DNA of 64,000 nt, from the NCBI RefSeq assembly GCF_002094885.1, contig NZ_MSIT01000008.1, positions 123,960 to 187,959 of the forward strand. The letters run 5' to 3'. The translations under genes and the position numbers were made by a program. Under the pieces are notes generated by a model. The model had not been told where the DNA came from, made no database searches, and worked only from the letters and a program-made list of their open reading frames with translations. This stretch comes from Salibaculum halophilum (GTDB taxonomy: Bacteria; Pseudomonadota; Alphaproteobacteria; Rhodobacterales; Rhodobacteraceae). This document shows, in pieces, positions 17,601 to 26,967 of the stretch; positions within the stretch are counted from its first letter, which is position 1, and the number at the start of each line of letters is the position of its first letter.

Positions 17601-18071
17601 GTGCAGCGTGGTGCTGCTTTCGCCGGTGTGATCGTCCCCCATGGCCATGAGGACACCGCCATGCGGTGATGTCCCGGCCATGTTGGCATGGCGCATCACG
17701 TCGCCCGAGCGGTCCACCCCCGGCCCCTTGCCGTACCACAGCCCGAAGACGCCGTCGTGGCGGCCCTCGCCGCGCAGCTCGGCCTGCTGGCTGCCCCAGA
17801 GCGCGGTCGCGGCCAGGTCCTCGTTCAGCCCCGGCTGGAACCGGACCTGCGCGGCGGCCAGTTCCGCCTCGGCGCGCTGCATCTGCAGATCCACCGCCCC
17901 CAAGGGCGAGCCGCGGTAGCCGGTGACATAGCCCGCCGTCTCCAGCCCCGCCGCCCGGTCGCGCGCCCGTTGCATCAGCATCAGCCGCACCAGCGCCTGC
18001 GTGCCGTTGAGCAGCACCGGCGATTTCGACAGATCGAACCGGTCGGCAAGGGTTATGTCCTGCTGGCGCAC
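14652..18071 (-). CDS. Indolepyruvate:ferredoxin oxidoreductase, single-chain alpha/gamma fusion
   Basis: This enzyme oxidatively decarboxylates aryl pyruvates from aromatic amino acid transamination to aryl-acetyl-CoA, using TPP and Fe-S clusters. The 1139-residue chain has an N-terminal pyrimidine-binding half, a TPP region near residue 454 (GIGCHYMVQW), a ferredoxin-like segment near 637-680 with CEGCGDCGVQSNC and CNKDFSCLKGFC, then a gamma-type domain starting near 718 (ITGIGGTGVVTIG), and a C-terminal region typical of the bacterial fused form. The start is GTG behind AGGAGG. It is divergent from a LysR gene with a 21-bp dyad 37 bases ahead of its start. The PaaG-like gene further down handles aryl-acetyl-CoA in other pathways, which may be coincidence. 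Confidence 0.92.
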   Translation of the reverse strand: MRQQDITLADRFDLSKSPVLLNGTQALVRLMLMQRARDRAAGLETAGYVTGYRGSPLGAVDLQMQRAEAELAAAQVRFQPGLNEDLAATALWGSQQAELRGEGRHDGVFGLWYGKGPGVDRSGDVMRHANMAGTSPHGGVLMAMGDDHTGESSTTLHQSDWAMVDAYMPIVSPAGVQEILDYGLYGWALSRFAGVWVGLKTMKDTVEVTSVVDGDPFRQSFVTPEFPMPEGGLNIRLADTPVAQEARMIDHKRFAAEAFARANGMDRRVWGKPGAKIGLVAAGKNWLDLQHALSLLGVDAAEAERLGITTYKVGQVWPMDMAGFHDWAAWLDLIVCVEEKRKLIEGQIKDALFDASHGRRVYGGHKGNSHVGGRREELFPTRYALDPIRVAETLGAVLIEEGRRTDAIAGALAKLAEARRADNVDAIAARLPYFCSGCPHNSSTTVPEGSRAYAGIGCHYMVQWMDRDTVGFTQMGGEGANWVGEAPFSNRPHVFQNIGDGTYNHSGVQAIRFALMAGTNITYKILYNDAVAMTGGQKNDGDLGPDQICRELLAMGVRRVAVVHDPKEGLDIKRLPAGVHVHERDEMDAVQRDIAQVPGVTALVYIQTCAAEKRRRRKRGRFADPDARVFINTDVCEGCGDCGVQSNCVSIVPVETELGRKRAIDQSSCNKDFSCLKGFCPSFVTVAGGQLRRDDGAGLDLPELPTPDLPRIAGTHNVVITGIGGTGVVTIGAVLAMAAHVDGKAAGMMEMAGLAQKGGAVHIHCRIAERADDITAIRVATGECDTLLGGDLVVSAGAGTLGLTTPGRTRAVVNAHEVMTGDFARDTDFTLPTDRLQHALQARLHDRLAMFDANVLAGHLLGDAIYSNMMIFGACWQMGGIPVSEAAIKRAIALNGAAVERNTRAFDYGRWAVLHPDRAAALPTGAVVETPKTTDERIAYRADHLNAYQDAAYARRYTDFVARFDGPLKEAVARGYHKLLACKDEYEVARLHLDTRRKAEAELGRDIKLTYHLAPPGLSKTGADGRPRKRAFGEALMRRLFPLLARMKRLRGTWADPFGRTAERRMGRALIAQYEADMDEVLRLMRPDTQDAAVALAELPLTIRGFGPVKEANAETAAKRREELLAVLRAPDREKRAAE

Positions 18072-18107
18072 TGGCCCCTCCTCGCATCCGTCGGGCTGTG
18101 ACCAGCC

Positions 18108-18128
18108 TAGGTCAAACCCACTGACCTA
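18108..18128. promoter_or_regulatory. 21-bp inverted repeat with LysR-type T-N11-A core
   Basis: TAGGTCA (18108-18114) and TGACCTA (18122-18128) are perfect mirror arms around seven bases. The dyad contains a T-N11-A arrangement, the usual core of LysR-type operators. It lies in the only shared spacer between the oxidoreductase (start 18071, minus) and the LysR gene (start 18228, plus), so it is the natural candidate operator of that regulator. Confidence 0.6.
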
Positions 18129-18227
18129 CAAAGCACGAACTGCGCGACAATGTCCTTTGCAATGGGCATGGCCCGGGGTGTAATGACCAAGGCGACATCC
18201 GCCGGCGTGCATTTCAAGGGATCGGTC

Positions 18228-19130
18228 ATGGACTGGGACAAGTTGCGAATCTTTCACGCGGTGGCCGATGCCGGCAGCCTGACCCACGCGGGCGACATGC
18301 TGCACCTGAGCCAGTCGGCGGTCTCGCGCCAGATTCGCGCCCTTGAAGAGATGCTCAACACCACCCTGTTCCACCGCCACGCGCGGGGGCTGATCCTGAC
18401 CGAGCAGGGTGAATTGCTGTTCGACGCCACACGGGCCATGACCCGCCGCCTCGAGGCCGCCTCGGCGCGCATCAAGGACAGCGAGGAAGAGGTCTTCGGC
18501 GAGTTGAAGGTCACCACGACGACCGGTTTCGGCACGCTGTGGCTGGCCCCGCGCCTGCCCACTCTTTATAAACGGTATCCCGACCTCAACATCGACCTGA
18601 TGCTCGAGGAACGGGTGCTCGACCTGCCCATGCGCGAGGCCGATGTCGCCATCCGCATGAAGGAACCCAGCCAGGCCGACCTGATCCGCAAGCGGCTGAT
18701 GTCGGTGCGCATGCGGCTTTACGCGACAGAGGCCTACCTGGAGGCCGCCGACCCCATCGACCGGCTGGACCAGATCGGCGGGCACCGGCTCATCTGCCAG
18801 AGCCCGGCCGCCTTCCAGGTGGCCGCGGGTGCGACCCTCGTGCAACACCTTCTGACCTACGCGACGCCGAAACTCCTGCATGTGAACAACTATTTCGGGG
18901 TGCTTCAGGCGGTGCAATCGGACCTCGGCATCGGCGTTCTGCCCGACTACGTGGCCGAGTTTACGCCGCGCCTGCGCCGCGTTCTGCCCGATGTCGAAAG
19001 CGGGGAAGTCCCTGTTTTCCTTGCCTATCCCGAAGAGCTGCGCCAATCGAAACGGGTCATGGCCTTCCGCGATTTCGTGCAGGAGGAAATCGTCGCGCAC
19101 CGCCGCCGGGTACGCGAGGAGATCGCCTGA
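18228..19130 (+). CDS. LysR-family transcriptional regulator
   Basis: A 300-residue LysR-type regulator. The N-terminal winged helix-turn-helix is plain in AGSLTHAGDMLHLSQSAVSR (about 16-35), followed by the linker helix and a periplasmic-binding-like effector domain. I chose ATG 18228 (MDWDKLRIFHAV) because AAGGGA lies seven bases upstream and the HTH fold begins there; the frame is open from 18150 but that part is not LysR-like. It is divergent from the indolepyruvate oxidoreductase, so control of that gene and itself is the simplest inference. The ligand cannot be read from the sequence. Confidence 0.93.
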   Translation: MDWDKLRIFHAVADAGSLTHAGDMLHLSQSAVSRQIRALEEMLNTTLFHRHARGLILTEQGELLFDATRAMTRRLEAASARIKDSEEEVFGELKVTTTTGFGTLWLAPRLPTLYKRYPDLNIDLMLEERVLDLPMREADVAIRMKEPSQADLIRKRLMSVRMRLYATEAYLEAADPIDRLDQIGGHRLICQSPAAFQVAAGATLVQHLLTYATPKLLHVNNYFGVLQAVQSDLGIGVLPDYVAEFTPRLRRVLPDVESGEVPVFLAYPEELRQSKRVMAFRDFVQEEIVAHRRRVREEIA

Positions 19131-19455
19131 TCCGCGCGCCCAACCGGCGCTGGCTCTCAGTCATGCAATAGGTGCATGGCTGCGTTGTCGCACCCGTTCA
19201 GCAAAAGGGCTTGCGCGAGTCAGGCGTGCTGCCTAAATCACCCAATGAAGCCGGTGATGCTGAAAAGCTCATCATCTTCATACCTCCCTGTTGGACTTCG
19301 CCGGGCCTTCTGGCCCGGCTTTTTTCTGCCCGACCCCCGCGTCCGGCACCGTCACGCAGGCAGGAACCCCCCGCCGGGCATCCGGCCCGCATTGCCCCGG
19401 CCCCGTCCATGTCGTAAGGCGGCCCGCAACGAGGACCGAGGGGATCACGCACGTC
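19131..19455. other. Spacer between LysR gene and purL, with terminator
   Basis: About 325 bases without a convincing gene. The first 170 bases end in a strong intrinsic terminator (19300-19325), rather far from the LysR stop, so this part is either a long 3' untranslated region or a small RNA. I see ATGCA-N5-TGCAT near 19163 but no good promoter. Frames that run through the remaining part toward purL look non-coding. The last 130 bases are the purL leader. Confidence 0.5.
19300..19325 (+). terminator. Intrinsic terminator before purL
   Basis: GCCGGGCC (19300-19307) pairs perfectly with GGCCCGGC (19312-19319) over a TTCT loop and runs into six T residues (19320-19325). It ends whatever is transcribed from the LysR side and isolates purL. 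Confidence 0.9.
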
Positions 19456-21615
<2,160 letters not shown>

Positions 21616-21618
21616 GGC

Positions 21619-22242
21619 ATGGCGGACGCGGGCTCTGCACCCGACGCCCGCGACCTGCCGCCGCTGGAGGCCGACTGCAGCGCCTGCGCCGCCCTGTGCT
21701 GCGTCGGCCTGGCGATGGACCGCGGCGCAGCCTTCGCCATCGACAAGCCCGCCGGCGTGCCCTGCCCCAACCTGTCGGGCCATGCCTGCACGGTCCACGC
21801 CACGCTGGGCGCGCGGGGCTTTGGCGGCTGCGTGCGGTTCGACTGCACCGGGGCCGGTCAGCGCACCGTCGCCCTCTTTTCCGGCGCGAGCTGGCGCGAC
21901 GATCCCGATATGCTGACGCCGATGCTCGACACCTTCCGCCACCTGCGGCGGGTGCACGAGCTGCTGGGGCTTCTGGTGACGGTCGGCACGCTTCCACTGA
22001 CCACGCGGGAACAGGCCCGGCGCCGGTCGTTGCGCGACGCGCTCTGCCCCGACGACATGACCGTCGCCCGCGCCGCCGCCCTGGCCGATGGCCCCGTGCC
22101 CGGCCGGGTCGAGCGCTTCCTGCGGGACCTCGGCGGCTGCCTGCGGCCCTTGCGGGCGTCAGCCGACCGGCCTACATCTGATCGGAAGACATCGGACAGG
22201 AGCGAGACATGCCCATCACCGCAGGCGAGATCGAAGACATGA
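21619..22242 (+). CDS. Cysteine-rich protein of unknown function
   Basis: A 207-residue protein I cannot assign to an enzyme. Its N-terminal third is rich in cysteine: C-x2-C-x3-CC (about 20-28), then PC, AC, GC and DC up to about residue 76, with GARGFGGCVRFDC and the following GAGQ. A similar Cys-rich block occurs at the front of some pentapeptide-repeat proteins, but no pentapeptide repeats follow here. The middle is helical and basic. The spacing looks able to bind a metal or Fe-S cluster, which is inference. The gene starts three bases after purL and its last 34 bases overlap bolA in another frame, which suggests coupling to both neighbours. Confidence 0.7.
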   Translation: MADAGSAPDARDLPPLEADCSACAALCCVGLAMDRGAAFAIDKPAGVPCPNLSGHACTVHATLGARGFGGCVRFDCTGAGQRTVALFSGASWRDDPDMLTPMLDTFRHLRRVHELLGLLVTVGTLPLTTREQARRRSLRDALCPDDMTVARAAALADGPVPGRVERFLRDLGGCLRPLRASADRPTSDRKTSDRSETCPSPQARSKT

Positions 22243-22445
22243 TCCGCGAGGCCTTTCCGCAGGCGCAGGTCACGGTCGAGGGCGATGACGGTGCCCATTT
22301 CGCCGCGCAGGTGGTCGATGCCAGCTTCAAGGGAAAGAACCGCGTCCAACAGCAACGCGCCGTCTATGCCGCGCTCAAGGGCAAGATGGATGGCCCCGAC
22401 GGCGCCCTGCACGCCCTGGCGCTGACGACCCGCGCCCCGGATTGA
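22209..22445 (+). CDS. bolA: BolA-family protein, glutaredoxin partner
   Basis: A 78-residue BolA/IbaG-type protein with the class II KH-like fold. The conserved loop FKGKNRVQQQRAVYAAL (about 39-55) and the C-terminal LHALALTTR with its cluster-ligand histidine are visible. BolA proteins form [2Fe-2S]-bridged heterodimers with monothiol glutaredoxins and serve iron sensing or cluster delivery. Such a glutaredoxin gene lies two genes downstream. The ATG follows ACAGGAG. The gene overlaps the end of the preceding Cys-rich gene. Confidence 0.92.
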   Translation: MPITAGEIEDMIREAFPQAQVTVEGDDGAHFAAQVVDASFKGKNRVQQQRAVYAALKGKMDGPDGALHALALTTRAPD

Positions 22446-22461
22446 TCTGAGGACCGCCGCC

Positions 22462-22740
22462 ATGGAAGCCCGCCTGATCGCCGGCCTGATCCTGTTGCCC
22501 TTCGTGGCGGCCTTCATCTACGCGGGCATCCATGAATACCGCCGCTTCAAGTCGGAAGGCCCGTCCGATTACGGGCTTGTCTATGACGAGGAAACCGGGA
22601 CCACGCACGTCGCACCCCTCGAGGACGGGTCGGAAAGCTTCGACGTCGAGGAGTTCGACCCCAGCAATTTCAAGGACCCCGAGGTGGACGAAGCCTCCGA
22701 TGATGACGACGAAACCGACGAAAACAGCACCAAGACCTGA
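22462..22740 (+). CDS. Small single-pass membrane protein, unknown function
   Basis: A 92-residue protein with one N-terminal membrane helix (LIAGLILLPFVAAFIYAGI, about 5-23), a short basic patch (HEYRRFK), and a strongly acidic cytoplasmic tail ending in a run of Asp/Glu. I do not recognise a named family. It sits 16 bases after bolA and 45 before grxD on the same strand, so it is probably co-transcribed with this Fe-S pair. It might anchor or recruit them, but that is only suggested by position. Confidence 0.75.
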   Translation: MEARLIAGLILLPFVAAFIYAGIHEYRRFKSEGPSDYGLVYDEETGTTHVAPLEDGSESFDVEEFDPSNFKDPEVDEASDDDDETDENSTKT

Positions 22741-22785
22741 TCGCGCGGCAGGCCCCCTGCCATCGAAAGAAGAGGACGACAGACC

Positions 22786-23148
22786 ATGACAGACGCCAAG
22801 ACCCAGATCGACGAGACCGTGAAGTCCAACGATGTCGTGCTCTACATGAAGGGCACGAAGTCCATGCCACAGTGCGGGTTTTCCCAGCGCGTGGCCGGAG
22901 TCCTTAATTTCATGGGGGTGGAGTTCACCGATATCAACGTGCTGGCCGATGACGACATCCGCCAGGGCATCAAGGACTATGCCGACTGGCCCACCATCCC
23001 GCAGCTTTACGTCAAGGGCGAGTTCGTCGGCGGCTGCGACATCATCACCGAGATGACGCTGTCGGGCGAACTGGACCAGTTGCTCGACACCAACGGCGTG
23101 ACCTACGACAAGGAGGCCGCCGACAAGATCCGCGAAGCCAACGCCTGA
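22786..23148 (+). CDS. grxD: Monothiol glutaredoxin (Grx4 type)
   Basis: A 120-residue monothiol glutaredoxin with the CGFS active site at Cys30, the WPTIPQLYVKGEFVGGCDI glutathione-binding block, and the length of the Grx4 family. These proteins carry a glutathione-ligated [2Fe-2S] cluster and deliver it in Fe-S assembly, partnering with BolA, which is encoded just upstream. The ATG has AGAGGACGACAG ahead of it. A GC-rich hairpin without a T-run follows the stop. Confidence 0.96.
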   Translation: MTDAKTQIDETVKSNDVVLYMKGTKSMPQCGFSQRVAGVLNFMGVEFTDINVLADDDIRQGIKDYADWPTIPQLYVKGEFVGGCDIITEMTLSGELDQLLDTNGVTYDKEAADKIREANA

Positions 23149-23164
23149 TCGGCGCCGACCGTGC

Positions 23165-23189
23165 CGCCGGGCCGCCACTGCGCCCGGCG
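23165..23189 (+). terminator. Terminator-like hairpin after grxD
   Basis: CGCCGGGC (23165-23172) pairs perfectly with GCCCGGCG (23182-23189) over nine bases, starting 16 bases after the grxD stop. No T-run follows, so termination would be weak or factor-assisted. Confidence 0.35.
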
Positions 23190-23280
23190 CGCGAAATCCC
23201 CCTGGTACCTTTCCGGAGGGCTGGACATTTTCCCCCTGCGGCCTTTTCCTGTTGATCAGTCCAAACTGGGGGAAACGACA

Positions 23281-24105
23281 ATGACACGCACCACGCTACT
23301 AAGCGGCGCCGCCGCGCTGGCCCTGTCGGCCACCGGCGCCGCTGCCCAGAACGCCTGCACCACCGGCAACACCATCGAGGACGGCGTTCTGACCATCGCC
23401 ACCGGCAACCCGGCCTATTACCCGTGGGTGATGAACGACGATCCCGAAAGCAAGGAAGGCTTCGAGGCCGCCGTCGCCTATGCCGTGGCCAACGAGATGG
23501 GCTATTCCGACGATCAGGTCGTCTGGACGCGCTCGTCCTTTGACCAGGCGATCCAGCCCGGGGCCAAGAATTACGACTTCAACCTGCAGCAATTCTCGAT
23601 CACCGAGGCCCGCGACGAAGTCATCGATTTCTCGGTGCCCTATTACTCGGCCGCCGCCGCCGTGCTGACGCGCCAGCCTACCGCCGACGCCGGGGCGACC
23701 AACAGCATCGAAAGCCTGAGTGGTCTGAAATGGGGGGCCGCGGCCAGCACCACCGCGCCGACCATGATCGAGAACCTCATTGATCCCGAGGACCCGCTGT
23801 TGCTCTACGACGACAGCGCCGACGTGGTCGAAGCGATGAAGGCCAACCAGATCGACGCCAGCCTGTTCGATCTGCCCACGGCGCTTTACCTGTCAGCGGT
23901 GACGCTCGACGACGGGGTTCTGGTCGGCCAGTTCCCCCCGGCCCTGAGCGAGAACCCCGACCAGTTCGGCCTCGTCCTCGCCGAGGGAAGCCCGCTGAAA
24001 ACCTGCGTCGATGCCGCGATCACCGCGCTGGAACAGGACGGGACGCTGGCCGCGCTCGAGTCCGAGTGGCTGGCCGGGGCGACCGGCGTGCCGGTCATCG
24101 ACTGA
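23281..24105 (+). CDS. Polar amino-acid ABC transporter, substrate-binding protein
   Basis: A 274-residue periplasmic binding protein of the polar amino-acid type. The signal peptide spans about 1-22 (cleavage after GAAA). The mature part has the typical bilobal pattern: EGFEAAVAYAVANEMG, the DFNLQQFSITEARDEVIDFS segment that corresponds to the family's conserved hinge strand, and LKTCVDAAITALEQDGTL near the end. I chose ATG 23281 because GGGGGAAA lies about eight bases ahead; the upstream frame is not signal-like. Its permease and ATPase follow directly. The precise substrate is unknown. The closing cysteine (LKTC) could form a disulfide with the early cysteine at NAC. Confidence 0.9.
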   Translation: MTRTTLLSGAAALALSATGAAAQNACTTGNTIEDGVLTIATGNPAYYPWVMNDDPESKEGFEAAVAYAVANEMGYSDDQVVWTRSSFDQAIQPGAKNYDFNLQQFSITEARDEVIDFSVPYYSAAAAVLTRQPTADAGATNSIESLSGLKWGAAASTTAPTMIENLIDPEDPLLLYDDSADVVEAMKANQIDASLFDLPTALYLSAVTLDDGVLVGQFPPALSENPDQFGLVLAEGSPLKTCVDAAITALEQDGTLAALESEWLAGATGVPVID

Positions 24106-24109
24106 GGCC

Positions 24110-24970
24110 TTGACGGTTCACCCCGACACCGAGGCGGTAGCGCCCGCCGCCGCCACGGGCCGGACCCGGCGCCAGGCCTACGAGGCGCGGGTGCGCCGCC
24201 GCTCGACCGCCGTGGCCGCGGCGAGCACCGCGCTGGTGGTGCTGGCCATTGTCACGCTGGTCCCGCTGGCCCCCGGCTGGGAGGCGGTCAAGCGCAGCTT
24301 CTTCAACGGCGAGGTCTTCGCGCAGACCTTTCCGACCCTGGTGCAGGCTTTCCTTTGGGATCTCGCCATCTTCGCCTGGTCGGTGCCGATGATCACCGTC
24401 ATCGCGCTGGCGGTGGCGCTCGCGCGTGACGCGCGCAGTCCGGCGCTGTTTCCGCTCAAGCTCTTCGGGATGCTCTATACCGACATATTCCGCGGCATCC
24501 CGGTGATCCTGGTGGTCTACCTCATCGGCTTCGGCATCCCGGGGCTGGGCCTGCCGCGGCCCTGGAATTCGCCCTATATCTGGGGCACGGTGGCGTTGGT
24601 GCTGACCTATTCGGCCTATGTCGCCGAGATCTTCCGCTCGGGCATCGAATCCATCCACGACAGCCAGCGCGCCGCCGCCGCCTCGCTGGGGCTGGGGCGG
24701 GCCGATACGATGCGCTACGTGGTGCTTCCGCAGGCCATCCGCCGGGTCGTGCCGGCCAACATGAACATGCTGATCGCGCTGCAAAAGGACGTGGCGCTGC
24801 TTTCGTTCATCGGCCCCGTGGAGGTGCTGCGCCAGGCCGGCGTCTTCAAGTCACTGCTGGCCAATTTCACGCCCTACGTGGGGGCGGCGCTGATCTTCCT
24901 GGCGGTGACGATCCCGGCGACGCGCTATGCCGACTACCTGATGGCGCGCCAGCGCCGCGAGAGGTCCTGA
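24110..24970 (+). CDS. Polar amino-acid ABC transporter, permease
   Basis: Inner-membrane permease of about 286 residues of the HisM/GlnP type. Several hydrophobic helices follow a basic N-terminal region (TGRTRRQAYEARVRRRS). The coupling-helix motif typical of importers is seen as SQRAAAASLGLGRADTMRYVVLPQAIRR. A single fused permease gene is present, without the usual second permease. No ATG fits, so the start is uncertain: TTG 24110 lies five bases after the binding-protein stop, and a GTG near the VRRRS segment is an alternative. The stop overlaps the ATPase start (TGATG). Confidence 0.88.
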   Translation: MTVHPDTEAVAPAAATGRTRRQAYEARVRRRSTAVAAASTALVVLAIVTLVPLAPGWEAVKRSFFNGEVFAQTFPTLVQAFLWDLAIFAWSVPMITVIALAVALARDARSPALFPLKLFGMLYTDIFRGIPVILVVYLIGFGIPGLGLPRPWNSPYIWGTVALVLTYSAYVAEIFRSGIESIHDSQRAAAASLGLGRADTMRYVVLPQAIRRVVPANMNMLIALQKDVALLSFIGPVEVLRQAGVFKSLLANFTPYVGAALIFLAVTIPATRYADYLMARQRRERS

Positions 24971-25692
24971 TGCTGGAAATGCAGGCCGTCACCAAGGCCT
25001 TCGGTGACAACACGGTGCTCGATCACGTCTCGCTCGAGGTGGCGCGCGGCGAGATGGTCTGCCTGATCGGCGCCTCCGGCTCGGGCAAGTCGACCTTGCT
25101 GCGTTGTCTCAACCTGCTGGAACCGATCGACGACGGGGCGATCCTGCTCGACGGGCAGGACATTTCCGAACCGGGGCTGGACCCCGACCCGGTGCGCCGG
25201 CGCATCGGCATGGTGTTCCAGTCCTACAACCTGTTCCCGCACATGACCGCCGAGGAAAACGTCATGCTGGCCCCGCGCCGCGTGCGCGGGCGCACGCGCG
25301 CCGACCTGCGCCCCGAGGTGGCCGAGCTGTTCGCGCGCTTCGGACTGGGCGACCGGATGCAGCATTACCCGGATCAGCTTTCGGGCGGTCAGCAGCAGCG
25401 CGTCGCCATCGTCCGGGCGCTGGCCATGCGCCCGGAACTGATGCTGTTTGACGAGATCACCAGCGCGCTGGACCCGGAACTGGTGGGCGAGGTCCTCGAC
25501 GTGCTGCGCCAGCTGCGCGGCGAGGGCATGACCATGGTGTTGGCAACCCACGAGATGAAATTCGCCGCCGACCTTGCCGACAAGATCTGTTTTCTGGATG
25601 CCGGCCGGATCGCCGAACAGGGGCCGCCGTCGCAAATCTTCGAGGCCCCGCAGAAGGCGCGCACGCGGGCGTTCCTGTCGCGGGTGCTGTAG
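24970..25692 (+). CDS. Polar amino-acid ABC transporter, ATP-binding protein
   Basis: A 240-residue ABC ATPase of the GlnQ/HisP class that energises the preceding permease. Walker A is GASGSGKST (34-42), the Q-loop VFQSYNLFPH, the signature LSGGQQQR, Walker B LMLFDE and the H-loop ATHEM are all intact. It is coupled to the permease by a TGATG overlap. Together the three genes form a complete importer, with the permease presumably a homodimer. The gene ends 12 bases before the convergent zapA. Confidence 0.95.
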   Translation: MLEMQAVTKAFGDNTVLDHVSLEVARGEMVCLIGASGSGKSTLLRCLNLLEPIDDGAILLDGQDISEPGLDPDPVRRRIGMVFQSYNLFPHMTAEENVMLAPRRVRGRTRADLRPEVAELFARFGLGDRMQHYPDQLSGGQQQRVAIVRALAMRPELMLFDEITSALDPELVGEVLDVLRQLRGEGMTMVLATHEMKFAADLADKICFLDAGRIAEQGPPSQIFEAPQKARTRAFLSRVL

Positions 25693-25704
25693 CGCACCCG
25701 GCGC

Positions 25705-26100
25705 TCAGGGCTTGCGTCGCTCTTCCAGTTCCTCGGCAAGGGCCTCGGCCCGGGCGGCCAGCTCGGCCATGGTCTCGGTCACCTCTTCGGGCACCACGGG
25801 CACCTCGACGCGCTCGGGCTGGGGCGGCGGTGCGGCCTCCAGAGCGTCGAGCCGCGCCTTGAGGTCGGCGCTCTCGGTCTCGGCGGCGCGGGCCCTGTCC
25901 TCGAGCGCCGCGGTGCGGTCGGCCAGCAGCAGACCGGCCATCAGCAGCATCCGGCTTTCGGGCATCCGCCCGATCTGGGCCGACAGCGACGTGGCCTCGG
26001 TATCGAGCATGGCGGCGGCCGACTGCAGGTAATGCTCTTCGCCGTCCTGGCAGGCCACCTCGAAGGTGCGGCCCCCGATCGTGATCTCTACCTGCGGCAT
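25705..26100 (-). CDS. zapA: Cell division protein ZapA
   Basis: ZapA bundles FtsZ filaments at the division site. The 131-residue protein has the ZapA core: VEITIGGRTFEVACQDGEEHYL (first 25 residues), the MLDTEATSLSAQIG helix and the RMLLMAGLLLADR segment, followed by a long coiled coil. I chose ATG 26100 with AGGAGG six bases ahead; the frame is open to 26163 without ribosome site. It starts one base after the stop of the upstream coiled-coil gene, so the two are translationally coupled and likely act together. The C-terminal region (about 80-131) is longer than in E. coli ZapA (109 residues). Confidence 0.9.
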   Translation of the reverse strand: MPQVEITIGGRTFEVACQDGEEHYLQSAAAMLDTEATSLSAQIGRMPESRMLLMAGLLLADRTAALEDRARAAETESADLKARLDALEAAPPPQPERVEVPVVPEEVTETMAELAARAEALAEELEERRKP

Positions 26101-26101
26101 C

Positions 26102-26680
26102 CTAGGCCTCCTGTTGCAGGATCGGGCGCAGCTCGCCCAGGATCGCGTCAATCTCGGCGGCATCTGCCTCGCGGGTGGCGCGCAGGGCCTCCAGTTCGGC
26201 CATCATTGCCTTGTTGACAAGATGCGGCTCGCTGATCCCGGCCTCGACCGCCTGACGCAGCTGGTCGTTGATCTGGCGCAGTTCGGCGTTGACCTGGCGC
26301 AGGCGCTGCAACTGGCGGTCCATCTTGGCGGCGCGCTTGCGCCCGGCCGCGACGGCGTTTTCCAGCTCGGTGAGCTTGCCGTCCTGGCGGTGCTTGAGCG
26401 TCTTGACCCGCTCTTCGAGCTGGGCGTTGGCGGTGCGCTCCTCGTCCAGTTGCCGGCGGAGGTCTTCAACGTCCGCCTCCGGCGCGGCGGCCGCCTCCGG
26501 CGCGGCATCGGCCTCGGGCGTGGCCGGCTGGTCCGCATCCCGACCCGCTTGCCCCTCCGGGTCTGGCTCAGGGACAATGTCCGGCCCGGCATCGGCCCCG
26601 GCGCTGGCCGCCTCCGCCGCCACCCGTATGCGGTCCAGCGCCGCCGATATCCGCGTCTCGAATTGCGCGATCTCGCTCAT
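26102..26680 (-). CDS. Coiled-coil protein coupled to zapA
   Basis: A 192-residue protein with an N-terminal helix (MSEIAQFETRISAALDRIR), a low-complexity Ala/Pro/Glu/Asp-rich stretch (about 20-70), and a long heptad-rich coiled coil (about 70-160) without transmembrane segment. I do not recognise an enzyme family. Its stop lies one base before the zapA start and it has AGGAGAGGA ahead of its ATG, so it is made with ZapA. By analogy with the ZapA-ZapB layer of gammaproteobacteria, it might be a ZapA-binding coiled-coil partner. There is no sequence proof. Confidence 0.75.
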   Translation of the reverse strand: MSEIAQFETRISAALDRIRVAAEAASAGADAGPDIVPEPDPEGQAGRDADQPATPEADAAPEAAAAPEADVEDLRRQLDEERTANAQLEERVKTLKHRQDGKLTELENAVAAGRKRAAKMDRQLQRLRQVNAELRQINDQLRQAVEAGISEPHLVNKAMMAELEALRATREADAAEIDAILGELRPILQQEA

Positions 26681-26901
26681 CTGCCTGTCCTCTCCTGGGG
26701 CGTTGTCCGTGCCGCGTCTGTCACACCCGGTTTTCCCCGCGCCCCTTAGACCGTGCGCGCGACCGACCAGATGCCCCGACACCGGGCGAATCGCGCAGCG
26801 TTTTCCTGAGAGTATGCCATGGGCCGAGGGGCGGCAAATGCCACGCGCACCCGTTTTTCAGACACTTGCGGCGCACCCTTGACCTTGTGGGCCGCCGCGC
26901 C

Positions 26902-26929
26902 TTGATCTCGGGGGGCGCGCTGCTATGAC
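26902..26929 (+). promoter_or_regulatory. Possible tkt promoter
   Basis: TTGATC (26902-26907) and TATGAC (26924-26929) are 16 bases apart, each with four of six consensus positions. The start would fall about 32 bases before the GTG of tkt. A better -35 (TTGACC, 26879-26884) lacks a matching -10. Confidence 0.3.
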
Positions 26930-26967
26930 CGCAGCGACACGCCATGCCATCGAAAGGACGACCCCCC

